This document shows positions 1 through 8,859 of a DNA stretch of 64,000 nucleotides, one piece after another (position 1 is the first letter of the stretch; each line of letters begins with the position of its first letter). The position numbers and the translations under genes are program-made. This stretch comes from Candidatus Sulfobium mesophilum. GTDB lineage: Bacteria; Nitrospirota; Thermodesulfovibrionia; Thermodesulfovibrionales; UBA6898. Below the pieces are notes generated by a model. The model was not told where the DNA came from, made no database searches, and saw nothing but the letters and a program-made list of their open reading frames with translations. The stretch spans positions 42,946 through 106,945 of the forward strand of contig OUUY01000001.1 in assembly GCA_900302705.1 (NCBI GenBank), given 5' to 3'.

Positions 1-1776
1 AATCCTGAAGCAAGTTGCGTCATCCATGGCGGGATCTATAATTATGAGGATCTTTTAAAAGAGCTTTCTGCCGCCAATATGTCCTGCAACGGAGATTTAG
101 ATCTGGCCCTCCATCTCTACCGGCGGCACGGGGCCGGGTTCGGCAAAAGACTTAACGGTCTGTTTACCATAGCTGTTGTTGATCATCGGGAGAAGGCTTT
201 CTTTTTGCTGAACGACCGATTTGGCCTTTCGCATCAGGTCTACTGGACGGTCATAAACGGCAGGCTTTTCTTTGCGACCCATCTGAAGACATTGCTCGCC
301 TTTCCAGGAGTTACGCGAGAAGTTGATGTTGAGGCTATGAATCTCTTTCTCAAGTATTCCTATATCAGTTCTCCCTGGACGATTTTCAAAGGAATCAGGA
401 AACTTCCTCCTGGTCACCTGCTCAGGTTTAACCGAGGCGAGTGTCAGGTCGAGCCCTATTGGGATTTTGTTACACCTCAGGGACCCGCCTTGGAACTGCA
501 TGAGGCGGTTGATGCTTACAGGTCAGTCCTGAAAAAAGCTGTCGCCAGGAGGCTGGGACAAAACAGCGATGCCGGAATTCTCCTGAGCGGCGGACTTGAC
601 TCGAGTGCAAATGTGGCCCTTGCCGCTGAATGCGCAACCGGGAAGATAAAGACCTTCTCGATAGGCTTTGCAAACGCGGCCTTTGACGAGCGTCCTTACG
701 CGAGAACCGTGGCCAGTCACTTCGGGACCGAACACTTCGAATATGCCATTACGGGCGAAGAAATAGAGGATCTTCCTCAGCTGGTCTGGAATATCGAGGA
801 GCCGTACTTCGAGTTCGGCCTCTTTCTGACCTACCTCGGGATGGCCACAGCGAGAAAAGAGGTGGGCGCAATTATCGGCGGCGAGGGCGCGGATCAGTTG
901 TTCGGTACGGGCGGCTTTGCAAAGGGGCTTCCGGTTGCCCTCCATTTTCTTTTTAAGAAAGCCGGATTTCTCAATGCCGCGAAAAAAGCGGGGGCAGCCT
1001 TTAAAACGAATTATTTTTACGATCATGACAACCTCGCCTTCAAGTTTCGCCTCCTTTGGAATCGCGCAACTGATTTAAATGACTGGTATTTCTACGGATA
1101 CGATGAGCACGAGCTGCGCTTTATCCACAGAAACCCTCTTTTGGCCAAGGTGCCGAGACTCTTCCAGCCTGAATCGCTAAATGGCAAGGCCGAATTCCGG
1201 GACGTCTTCCTTGACACCCAGATAAATCAGGATCTGCGGCATTACGTTAATGAAAACGTCATGGTGAAATCCGGCCGCATGGCAGACGCGCTCGACCTCG
1301 ACCTGAGGGAGTCCTACCTTGATGCCGATGTAACGGATTTTCTGGTATCCCTTGACTATCCGCTGAAGAGGAAAGGGGGACTCGCGGATCACCTTAGAGG
1401 GAGGGTCCAGACCAAGCATCTTCACCGCAAGGCAATGGAGGGCTTGCTTCCGAAAGAGATCATGCGCAAACCAAAACAGGGAGGTTTTGTTCCTGTAATG
1501 ATCTTTCTGAATGAGAAAGAGAAGAGGGAGAAGATTTACCAGCGATTGGTTAACTCGAGGATTATAAAAGAATATTTCAGGGTTGATGTTCTTCGGAACC
1601 TTTTTGAACAGTATGAAACTCTCCAGGGGAAGAAAATTTATTGGCATAATTTCCACAATTCCAAGGCGAACCGGATATTGTTTCTCCTGACCCTGGATAT
1701 CTGGCACTCGCTCTATATCGAGAATGATCCCCTGGAGGCGAAGGTCACATCGCTTTCAGACTTCTTGTCGCAGTAA
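1..1776 (+). CDS. Asparagine-synthase-type amidotransferase (5'-truncated by window edge)
   Basis: The reading frame is open from base 1 and codes for family sequence (GIYNYEDL near residue 11), so the gene starts upstream of the window; the ATG at 79 is internal. Glutamine-hydrolysing asparagine synthases combine an N-terminal Ntn amidotransferase with an ATP-pyrophosphatase synthetase domain. Here the end of the glutaminase part (NDRFGL) is followed by the PP-loop SGGLDSS at bases 586-606 and by GGEGADQLFG near residue 290. The 591 visible residues imply that only about 30-50 are missing, including the catalytic Cys2. Such amidotransferases are regular members of exosortase-type exopolysaccharide loci, where they probably amidate a sugar acid or a peptide-like decoration rather than make asparagine. 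Family call is firm, substrate unknown. Confidence 0.88.
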   Translation, partial: NPEASCVIHGGIYNYEDLLKELSAANMSCNGDLDLALHLYRRHGAGFGKRLNGLFTIAVVDHREKAFFLLNDRFGLSHQVYWTVINGRLFFATHLKTLLAFPGVTREVDVEAMNLFLKYSYISSPWTIFKGIRKLPPGHLLRFNRGECQVEPYWDFVTPQGPALELHEAVDAYRSVLKKAVARRLGQNSDAGILLSGGLDSSANVALAAECATGKIKTFSIGFANAAFDERPYARTVASHFGTEHFEYAITGEEIEDLPQLVWNIEEPYFEFGLFLTYLGMATARKEVGAIIGGEGADQLFGTGGFAKGLPVALHFLFKKAGFLNAAKKAGAAFKTNYFYDHDNLAFKFRLLWNRATDLNDWYFYGYDEHELRFIHRNPLLAKVPRLFQPESLNGKAEFRDVFLDTQINQDLRHYVNENVMVKSGRMADALDLDLRESYLDADVTDFLVSLDYPLKRKGGLADHLRGRVQTKHLHRKAMEGLLPKEIMRKPKQGGFVPVMIFLNEKEKREKIYQRLVNSRIIKEYFRVDVLRNLFEQYETLQGKKIYWHNFHNSKANRILFLLTLDIWHSLYIENDPLEAKVTSLSDFLSQ

Positions 1777-1806
1777 ATAGATCTGGTTGTTATAAAGAAA
1801 TAGCTT

Positions 1807-2652
1807 ATGGGAGAACTGTTTTCAAATGGAAGTCGTGGGCCAGGTGTTCCGGTCCTGATGTATCACGAGATATCGAAGACCGAAGAGGGGAAAAAGAAAG
1901 AGCGAATTACGAACCCCGACTACTGTCTGCCAGTCCAGCTTTTCCGGGAACAGATGAACTATCTTGCCAGTAACCGATATCAGAGTCTGTCCCTGCAGGA
2001 ATTAATTGAGCTCAAGGGTCGACAAAATTACAGGAGTGTGGTTATAACCTTTGATGACGGATGGCTGAATAACTATACGGACGCCTTCCAGATACTCAAG
2101 GAGCACGGTCTGTCGGCAACCATCTTCGTAGTTACCGGCTTTATCGGCCGGCCGGGATATATGAACTGGAATCAGCTGAAGGAGATGAGCAACGCCGGCA
2201 TCTCGATACAGTCACACACGGCAAGCCACATGCCGCTTACTTTGCTCCCCGTGGAGAAAATCCGGCATGAGCTTTCAGCGTCGAAAATGAGCCTCGAAGA
2301 CCATCTTGAAAGGAAGGTCGAGTTCCTGAGTCTCCCTCATGGTATGGGTAACCGGATGGTGTATGCCCTGGCCCGAGAAATTGGTTACCGGGCCGTCTGT
2401 ACGTCTGAGCCCGGCTACAGCCATATCTTTGGCTCCCTTTCGGTCCTCAGGCGGATGAACGTCGCCGGTCGCTACGGGTTAGATGATTTCCGAAAAATAA
2501 TCGAACAGGACAGAATGATGATAACATCTCTGATGATCTCTAAGGCCATGAAAAACCTCGTTAAGAAGGTTTTTGGTTACAGGAGTTATCGCGCTATGTA
2601 CCGTCTTCGCTACGGATTTGGAAGCAAAATCAAACAGTCAGGTCCGCAATAA
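1807..2652 (+). CDS. Polysaccharide deacetylase family protein
   Basis: A 281-residue protein of the NodB-homology carbohydrate esterase 4 fold, which removes N- or O-acetyl groups from glycans using a divalent metal. The first metal motif is TFDDGW near residue 80, and the second His motif is SHTASH near residue 137 (H-x3-H). There is no clear signal peptide, so the enzyme may act on lipid-linked or cytoplasmic intermediates. It lies 30 bases after the amidotransferase and 2 bases before the ATP-grasp gene, in an operon-like run. This is the first of four deacetylases in the locus. Substrate cannot be read from sequence. Confidence 0.85.
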   Translation: MGELFSNGSRGPGVPVLMYHEISKTEEGKKKERITNPDYCLPVQLFREQMNYLASNRYQSLSLQELIELKGRQNYRSVVITFDDGWLNNYTDAFQILKEHGLSATIFVVTGFIGRPGYMNWNQLKEMSNAGISIQSHTASHMPLTLLPVEKIRHELSASKMSLEDHLERKVEFLSLPHGMGNRMVYALAREIGYRAVCTSEPGYSHIFGSLSVLRRMNVAGRYGLDDFRKIIEQDRMMITSLMISKAMKNLVKKVFGYRSYRAMYRLRYGFGSKIKQSGPQ

Positions 2653-2654
2653 CC

Positions 2655-3896
2655 ATGCCTTCCCTAAAGCAGACCGGCAATCAGAACCTACCGCCTGCCA
2701 TTGTCATAGGCGTTGACGTAAGCGCACTAAATGTGGTGCGAAGCCTGGGACGGAGGGGCATCGACGTTTTTACCGTTGGCGCAGACCAGCACGATTACGG
2801 GGCGGTGAGCAGGTATGCCACATTCGTATCATGCCAAGATCTTAACGATGGACAAACGCTTGTCTCTACCCTCCTGGCTCTATCCCGGAAGGTCGGGAGG
2901 CGGATGGTCCTTATCTGTACATCGGATCTTCACGTCCTCCACGTATCGCGTAACAGAGAAGCGCTGAAAGAGTCCTTTGCCTTTGTGCTTCCCGAGCATG
3001 AGGTGATAGAGACACTCATGGACAAGAGGCGGTTCAGTGTTCTGGCACGCAGCTCCGGATTTCCTGTCCCTGTGACATTGTTCTCAGGAAGCGCTGAGGA
3101 GTTGGAAAAAATAGCCGCTCAGGCGCCATACCCCTGCGCGGTCAAGCCCCTCTATCGCACCGCCTTCTGGAGTCAGTTGGTGCCTCCTGAAAAGAAAGTG
3201 ATGAGGGCGACGTCGCCCCGGGATCTGATTGAGAAGATCAGGACCCTTAGGGCGATGGATCAGCACCTAATCATACAGGAGTGGATACCCGGCGGCGACG
3301 AAGAGGTCTACTTCTGCCTCGCATACCTGGACAGGGAGAGCAAGGCGCTGGCACTGCTTACCGGCAGAAAACTCAGACAGTACCCTCCGCTAACCGGCGT
3401 GACCAGTCTTGCTGAGACGATCAGAAACGATGATTTGGCTGATCTGACGAAGGACGTATTGAGCAGCGCAGGCTGCACCGGCCTCTGCTCGCTCGAGTGC
3501 AAATACGATGCAGCAGAGGGCATATTTAAAATAACAGAACCTACAGTCGGGCGCGTAGACCTCCAGGAGGGCATCAGCGCCCCCGCAGGAGTCGATATAC
3601 CATTTATAGCCTATCAGGATGCCGCTGGAATGTCCCCTTCAGTACAGAACAATTTTCGGGAGGGGCTCAAATGGATCAATGAACCCTTTGAGCTGAACTC
3701 ATTCCTGTCCAGGTCACGCAACGGAAGGAAAGGGCTCCCTTTCCTTCATTACTACAAGGGACCCCGGAGCTATGCGGTAACGGCAGCGGATGACCCCGGG
3801 CCATTTATGCGCTTTATGGCAGTCGCAGGGAGGAGAGGACTCCGCTATCTTACAAAGTCTCTGCGGCATCGGTCGGGGGAGCGCTCCCTATGTTGA
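2655..3896 (+). CDS. ATP-grasp domain protein (carboxylate-amine ligase-like)
   Basis: A 413-residue protein that opens with a nucleotide-binding-like segment (VIGVDVSALNVVRSLGRRG), then continues with an ATP-grasp fold: CAVKPLYR for the phosphate-binding lysine region near residue 160, IQEWIPGGDEEVY, and GLCSLECKYD near the metal-binding end. The family ligates a carboxylate to an amine or thiol through an acyl phosphate. It resembles the stand-alone ATP-grasp ligases found in exosortase and capsule loci, which may attach amino acids to sugars. It overlaps the following acetyltransferase gene by 7 bases, indicating translational coupling. Specific substrates are not inferable. Confidence 0.78.
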   Translation: MPSLKQTGNQNLPPAIVIGVDVSALNVVRSLGRRGIDVFTVGADQHDYGAVSRYATFVSCQDLNDGQTLVSTLLALSRKVGRRMVLICTSDLHVLHVSRNREALKESFAFVLPEHEVIETLMDKRRFSVLARSSGFPVPVTLFSGSAEELEKIAAQAPYPCAVKPLYRTAFWSQLVPPEKKVMRATSPRDLIEKIRTLRAMDQHLIIQEWIPGGDEEVYFCLAYLDRESKALALLTGRKLRQYPPLTGVTSLAETIRNDDLADLTKDVLSSAGCTGLCSLECKYDAAEGIFKITEPTVGRVDLQEGISAPAGVDIPFIAYQDAAGMSPSVQNNFREGLKWINEPFELNSFLSRSRNGRKGLPFLHYYKGPRSYAVTAADDPGPFMRFMAVAGRRGLRYLTKSLRHRSGERSLC

Positions 3897-5029
3897 CCAT
3901 CGAAGAGATTACTAAGTTGGAAGATTTCATGAAGCTGGCACCGGAGTGGAACCTGCTATTGAAGGAGAGCGATTCTGACAACATTTTTCTCACCTGGGAG
4001 TGGGTATCAAACTGGTGGAATGTTTACGGAGAAGGCAAGAAACTCCGAGTCATGGCGGTAAGGGATGACACTAAGGGACTCGTAGCAATCGCGCCCTTAT
4101 ACGGCACCGAGAGAAGAGTCATGAAGGGCGTGGCTGTCAGAGAGATTCGGTTCATCGGTACGGGCGGTGATGTAAGTCCCGACTATCTTGACGTTATTAT
4201 AAAGCGCGGCATGGAGGAGGAAGTTATCGAAGCCCTCGTCAGGCATCTCTGTGCCGACCGCAAGTGGGACGTTGCCAGCCTCACCGATATACGCGCTGAT
4301 TCCCCGAATCTCGAGCTGCTTAAAAATCTGGCATCAGGGAGCGGATTGCTGGTGAGGACGAAGCCATGTGCAGTTTGCCCGTACATAAAACTCCCTCCCT
4401 TCTGGGAAGAGTACCTTGGCGGGCTTAGCGCAAACATGCGCTATAACGTTAAGAGGAGGATGAGGAACCTTGAGAAGGCTTTTGCTGCTAGATATTTTTT
4501 ATGGCAGGATACCGAAACTCTCACATCTGCTATGGAGTTGCTGGCAGCACTCCATAGCCGGAGATGGGAGGAGAAGGGGACAAGCAGGAGTTTTTCGACT
4601 CCACAATACAATGCCTTTCATCAGGCCGTTGCGCTTGATTTTGCCAGGAAGGGGTGGCTTAACCTGAGCTGTCTTGAACTCGACGGCGAAATCGTAGGGA
4701 TGTTTTATGACTACCGCTATGGCAATAAAATTTATTATTACCAGGCGGGATTTGATCCTGAATTTTCCCGCTACAGCCCGGGATTGGCGCTGCGGGCATA
4801 TGTGATCAGAGATGCTATAGAAGAGGGCTTTGAAGAGGTAGACCTCCTGAAAGGGGCCTACGATTTTAAGTACCTTTGGACACACAACGACCGCAGCACT
4901 ACCACGCTTGCAGTCGGAAGGGGTACCCTGGCTGGAAGGCTTCACTTTCTCGAAGCCTTCGAAAAACCCCGTATGAAGGCCGCGATCAAGGAGACCCTGC
5001 CGGAGTCTCTTTTGAGGCTAGTAAGGTGA
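3890..5029 (+). CDS. GNAT/FemAB-like acyltransferase (BioF2/CelD-like)
   Basis: A 379-residue protein with the double-GNAT layout of the FemAB/CelD-like group: N-terminal FLTWEWVSNWW near residue 33, a central segment of family type (YLGGLSANMRYNVKRRMR), and the acyl-CoA-type core with GEIVGMFYDYRYGNKIYYYQAGFD-like sequence split around residues 265-290, followed by SPGLALRAYVIRDAIEEG. Such proteins transfer acyl or aminoacyl groups onto sugars or peptides and are common in cellulose and exosortase loci. It is coupled by overlap to the ATP-grasp ligase, so the two may activate and transfer the same substituent (inference). Confidence 0.75.
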   Translation: MLTIEEITKLEDFMKLAPEWNLLLKESDSDNIFLTWEWVSNWWNVYGEGKKLRVMAVRDDTKGLVAIAPLYGTERRVMKGVAVREIRFIGTGGDVSPDYLDVIIKRGMEEEVIEALVRHLCADRKWDVASLTDIRADSPNLELLKNLASGSGLLVRTKPCAVCPYIKLPPFWEEYLGGLSANMRYNVKRRMRNLEKAFAARYFLWQDTETLTSAMELLAALHSRRWEEKGTSRSFSTPQYNAFHQAVALDFARKGWLNLSCLELDGEIVGMFYDYRYGNKIYYYQAGFDPEFSRYSPGLALRAYVIRDAIEEGFEEVDLLKGAYDFKYLWTHNDRSTTTLAVGRGTLAGRLHFLEAFEKPRMKAAIKETLPESLLRLVR

Positions 5030-5100
5030 CATCATGGAGCTGCGTAGATCAAGTGCGGTCATGCGGGCCATTGCCGATGCTCCCCTTGGCGGGTTGATCG

Positions 5101-6147
5101 ATGGTCAGTAAATCAGCAAAGCAGCTCACGAGAGACTCGGTGTATGTCGCACTGTTTTATTCCGGTGCCGCCCGGTCACTAACAAAGATCGTGGCAGGAT
5201 TGCGGAGGGAGCATCCCTGTGTCATCCTTGCTTACCACAGAATAGTTGATGATCATTCATCATATCTCAACCGAGGACCTGCGATGCATCATCGCATGCG
5301 CGATTTTGAGAAAGAGATTGACTACTTCGGGAGGAACTTCGACATAGTGAGCATGGACGAGGTGGTTCAGCACGTAAGGGATGGCGCAGCATTCAGGCGG
5401 CCGAGTCTGGCGATAACCTTCGACGACGGATATCTCGATAACTACACCCTTGCTTATCCTGTGCTGAAGAAGTACGGGGTGCCTGCCACGATTTATCTCA
5501 CCACGGGCCTAATCGGGACAGAGGACCGGACCTGGCCGGATCAGATCGAGTACGCGCTCCTTACAACCGGGAAGAATACGGTGGAATTGCCGTCGTCACT
5601 GGGCAGAGGAACGATATCTTTAGGAACGCGCAAGGAAAAGGAGATGGCATGCCTTGAAATAGGACAGGCGTTCAAGCTCCTGCCGAACGACACGAGGAAG
5701 CGACTGTTGGAGGAGCTCTTTCATTCCCTCGGTCTGAATGGGCGAAATCCGGGTGATACCGGCGGGAGGGTGATGCTCAACTGGGATGAGGTAAGAGAGA
5801 TGGCACAAAACGGCGTTACCATCGGCTGCCATAGCCATACGCACCCCATCCTCAGCAGGATGCCGCTGCAGGAGGCCAAGGAAGAAATCCGCGTTTCAAA
5901 AGAGCTGGTGGAAGAGAACCTCGGCCGGGAAGCAACACATTTTGCCATTCCAAATGGCGGCAGAAATGATTTCACAGAAGAACTCAAAGGCTATTGTCGT
6001 GAAATAGGTTTTGAGAGCGTGACAACCCTGATGCTCGGGACGGTCAACGGGTCACATGGCGATGCTTTCGCCCTGAGGCGTCTCGGTGCAATGAGTCCAT
6101 TGTGGATGCTGGCTGGAATACTGATGCGACAGATGGTAAAGGGTTGA
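5101..6147 (+). CDS. Polysaccharide deacetylase family protein
   Basis: A 348-residue CE4/NodB-fold deacetylase. It shows the conserved N-terminal strand ILAYHRIVDD, the metal motif TFDDGY near residue 108 and the HSHTHP motif (H-x3-H) near residue 243, with FAIPNGG as the later conserved strand. The first in-frame stop upstream is the TGA at 5095-5097, so the ATG at 5101 is the earliest possible start; no convincing ribosome-binding site precedes it. A roughly 60-residue insertion between the two metal motifs is typical of the longer family members. It probably de-acetylates the exopolysaccharide or its precursors. Distinct in sequence from the other three deacetylases here. Confidence 0.85.
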   Translation: MVSKSAKQLTRDSVYVALFYSGAARSLTKIVAGLRREHPCVILAYHRIVDDHSSYLNRGPAMHHRMRDFEKEIDYFGRNFDIVSMDEVVQHVRDGAAFRRPSLAITFDDGYLDNYTLAYPVLKKYGVPATIYLTTGLIGTEDRTWPDQIEYALLTTGKNTVELPSSLGRGTISLGTRKEKEMACLEIGQAFKLLPNDTRKRLLEELFHSLGLNGRNPGDTGGRVMLNWDEVREMAQNGVTIGCHSHTHPILSRMPLQEAKEEIRVSKELVEENLGREATHFAIPNGGRNDFTEELKGYCREIGFESVTTLMLGTVNGSHGDAFALRRLGAMSPLWMLAGILMRQMVKG

Positions 6148-6230
6148 GCAATCGTAAGAGAGATAGTCTATGAACTCATATTGTCTTAGAAAAACAATCG
6201 AGACTGCAGGAAGAACAACAGAACTTTTCT

Positions 6231-7691
6231 ATGTCGTCGTCTAATTCAAGTCTTAAAGCCAAAATACTGGCAGGCACAGCCTGGACCTCGGTCGGTGTAG
6301 TCTCCGAAAAGGTGATTGGCATTGTCACTATAGCTTTTCTCGCACGGCTCCTTGAGCCGAAGGATTTCGGTACTGTCGCCATCTGCTCAATGCTCACAGG
6401 GATAGTCAGCACATTCACTGACATTGGGTTTCAGTCAGCTATCATCCAGCGGAAGGATAATGTCAACAAGGCTGCATCCACGGCTCATAGTATCACAATC
6501 ATCATGTCTTTTCTCAATTTCGGGTTACTATTTCTATTAGCGAATCCGCTTTCGACCTTTTATGGCGACAGGGCAATCGAAAATATCGCGCGAGTCCTGT
6601 CTCTTAATCTTGTCATTGGCTCCTTCACCCGGGTCCACAATTTCCTGTTTTCAAGGGAGCTGCAATTTGGGAAGAAGGCAGTATGCGAGACGGTCCCGAA
6701 TGTTATCTACGGTTTTGTAGCGATCCCGTTTGCCTATTTCGGGTTCGGCGTTTGGAGCATTGTTTATGGTGAGCTCGCAAAGACCACAACACGAACGCTT
6801 CTCCTCTTCGCCCTGTCCCGGTGGAAGTTATCATTTAAGATCGACCCGAAGATTGCGCGGGAGCTCATCAATTATGGCAAGCATGTAATGTTCAATAATG
6901 TCCTGACCTTCGGCGCCGGGAATGTCGACAACGCTGTAGTAGGCAAATATATGGGACTCGCCAGTCTCTCATTTTACAAAATTGCATACAACGCCGCGGC
7001 TCTGCCGGGAGACGTTCTCTATCAGATTATCGGGAGAGTCATTGTGCCGGCTTTTGCGAAGGTGCAGGATGATCTTGGCGCACTCACCCGTCAGTATTAC
7101 AGAGTTCTGGAATACGCATCATATATTGTTCTTCCGGTATTCTGCGGCTTGTTCATCTTAGCGCCGGAATTCATAAATATGCTGTATGGCCCTAAATGGC
7201 AGCCGGCAGTTGTGCTTTTTCGAGCCCTTCTGCTCTTTGGCTTCGCTAATGTACTGATGATGTTTTCAAACTGTCTTGTCCTGAGCACCGGCAGACCATC
7301 TCTGCTGCCGAAAATGACATTGACGAGGCTTATCCTTGTCGCAGTACTTCTTTTTACCCTATTGAGGATTAATCTCCTCGCCCTCTGCGTTGGAGTGTCA
7401 CTTCTGCAGGTGTTACTTTTTTTTGTCCAGGCGCTCTATCTCAGGCGACATTATCATATCCCTGTCAGGATACATTTCGAGGCCATGCTGTCGCCGGCTA
7501 TTTTCTCACTGGCAATGATAGCGAGCCTTTTGGGTTCCGTGGGGTTGCTGGAGGGACTTCATCTGAATTCAATCACATCTCTATTTGTCAAAGTATCCAT
7601 CGGTGCTTCCGTCTACCTATCATTCATGCTCTTCTTTAAATGGGAAATGATTCAGCGATTGTTTCTCACAAGACAGGAGCTGGGCAGGTAA
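6231..7691 (+). CDS. Wzx-type polysaccharide flippase (MATE/MOP superfamily)
   Basis: A 486-residue polytopic membrane protein with about 12 hydrophobic segments, the usual size and topology for oligosaccharide flippases of the polysaccharide-transport family. Family-typical sequence is seen at the N-terminus (AGTAWTSVGVVSEKV, then LARLLEPKDFGTVAI) and mid-protein (INYGKHVMFNNVLTFGAGNVDN). Its role is to move the undecaprenyl-pyrophosphate-linked repeat unit across the inner membrane. It belongs functionally with the O-antigen-ligase-like polymerase at 11899, giving a Wzx/Wzy-dependent route. The substrate specificity of these transporters cannot be predicted. Confidence 0.85.
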   Translation: MSSSNSSLKAKILAGTAWTSVGVVSEKVIGIVTIAFLARLLEPKDFGTVAICSMLTGIVSTFTDIGFQSAIIQRKDNVNKAASTAHSITIIMSFLNFGLLFLLANPLSTFYGDRAIENIARVLSLNLVIGSFTRVHNFLFSRELQFGKKAVCETVPNVIYGFVAIPFAYFGFGVWSIVYGELAKTTTRTLLLFALSRWKLSFKIDPKIARELINYGKHVMFNNVLTFGAGNVDNAVVGKYMGLASLSFYKIAYNAAALPGDVLYQIIGRVIVPAFAKVQDDLGALTRQYYRVLEYASYIVLPVFCGLFILAPEFINMLYGPKWQPAVVLFRALLLFGFANVLMMFSNCLVLSTGRPSLLPKMTLTRLILVAVLLFTLLRINLLALCVGVSLLQVLLFFVQALYLRRHYHIPVRIHFEAMLSPAIFSLAMIASLLGSVGLLEGLHLNSITSLFVKVSIGASVYLSFMLFFKWEMIQRLFLTRQELGR

Positions 7692-7724
7692 GGGTTTGAC
7701 ATGGGGAACTACGAGTACCATCAG

Positions 7725-7776
7725 ATGTCAAAAAGTGAACGTTGTTGTCCCAACATACAACTGCGGACAACTGTGA
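7725..7776 (+). pseudogene. Remnant of a GT2 glycosyltransferase N-terminus
   Basis: Bases 7725-7776 read as the beginning of a family-2 glycosyltransferase (M-S-K-V-N-V-V-V-P-T-Y-N-C-G-Q-L, then TGA) if one A is removed from the five-A run at 7730-7734. The DNA closely matches the start of the intact paralogue at 9795 (shared stretch gttgttNtcccaacatacaa). It therefore looks like the stub of a third copy of the downstream pair, left by deletion or recombination. The next intact glycosyltransferase begins only 40 bases later. Confidence 0.5.
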
Positions 7777-7816
7777 CCTTGAGAGAAAAATCGTTGTGCT
7801 CCAACATACGAAACAT

Positions 7817-8773
7817 ATGCTCGTAAGCGTAGTCATACCAGCGTACAATAGCGAGGCATTCCTTGAAAAGACATTGCAGAGTGTCTTTTCTCAGACCTTC
7901 AGAGACTTTGAAGTAATTTGCATTGACGACGGATCGACTGACAGCACGCCACAGGTCATCAGGAAGCACGGTCAGTCGGTGCGCTATGTCTATCAGACGA
8001 ATCGCGGTGCAGCGGTCGCAAGAAACAGAGGGATAGGTATGGCCAGGGGGGAGTTCCTGGCCTTTTTGGATGCCGATGACCGATGGCTGCCGGACAAACT
8101 GGCACGACAGGTGAGATATCTCCAGGAAAATCGGGATGTCGCTATGGTCCACTCAAATGTCTGTGTTATCGACAGTCGGGACTCCATTACCAAACCATGT
8201 TTGCCAATTTCGGAGAGACATAGAGGCTTCCAGATATTTACGGAGCTGTACCTGGGCAACTTCATTGCCACGCCCTCAAGCGTAATGGTGAGGCGCAGTT
8301 GCCTTGACGCTGTCGGGAACTTCGATGAGACAATGCGTTGCTGTGAAGACTTTGATCTTTGGCTGAGAATTGCGGCTAACTGTAAGATTGGATATCAGGA
8401 CGTTGTCATGGTGAAATACAGGATGCATGAGACTAACGTCAGCAATGACAAGATGGCCATGAACATAACAGTGAAGAGAGTGATCGATGGGATAAAGGTC
8501 AAGTATCCGGAAAAGGTATCGAGCATACCAACGGAAAAAATGAGGAAGAGGGTTTTCGATCTAAACAGATGGATCGGACTTGGGTATTTTCGCCAATATG
8601 ATCTTGCGTCTGCAAGGAAACATTTTCTCGGCGCGCTCAAGTGCAGGAGAACATCGATTCCCTTGTATATCTATCTCCTGTCGACATTCTTTGGAAAAGA
8701 CATCATAGGAATGATCAGGAACGTGAAAAAAAGACGGAATTCTCACAGGAAAGGGACGGTGGAGCTTGCTTGA
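7817..8773 (+). CDS. Glycosyltransferase family 2
   Basis: A 318-residue GT-A fold transferase of the GT2 family, which moves a sugar from a nucleotide-sugar donor to a lipid-linked acceptor at the inner membrane face. It starts with the canonical VSVVIPAYNSEAFLEK and has the nucleotide-binding DDGSTD near residue 39 and the metal-binding FLDADD near residue 87. The acceptor-side motif CEDFDLWLRIA lies near residue 178. An in-frame TTG at 7742 would add 25 residues unlike the family, so I prefer ATG 7817. It sits just after the glycosyltransferase stub and before the paralogous GT2 pair. Confidence 0.82.
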   Translation: MLVSVVIPAYNSEAFLEKTLQSVFSQTFRDFEVICIDDGSTDSTPQVIRKHGQSVRYVYQTNRGAAVARNRGIGMARGEFLAFLDADDRWLPDKLARQVRYLQENRDVAMVHSNVCVIDSRDSITKPCLPISERHRGFQIFTELYLGNFIATPSSVMVRRSCLDAVGNFDETMRCCEDFDLWLRIAANCKIGYQDVVMVKYRMHETNVSNDKMAMNITVKRVIDGIKVKYPEKVSSIPTEKMRKRVFDLNRWIGLGYFRQYDLASARKHFLGALKCRRTSIPLYIYLLSTFFGKDIIGMIRNVKKRRNSHRKGTVELA

Positions 8774-8859
8774 GAACACTAAGGTTTCATGGAAAGTAAT
8801 CGTAGTCGTGGCTATGCCTTCCCCCGAGAATCGTTTGGCCGGGTTCGTTTTTAGCGAAA

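Noticed and set aside
5035..5112. 25-codon frame between the acyltransferase and deacetylase genes
   Set aside because: It has a possible AAGGTGA before its ATG but no recognisable product; it may be a coupling leader, yet I cannot support it as a gene.
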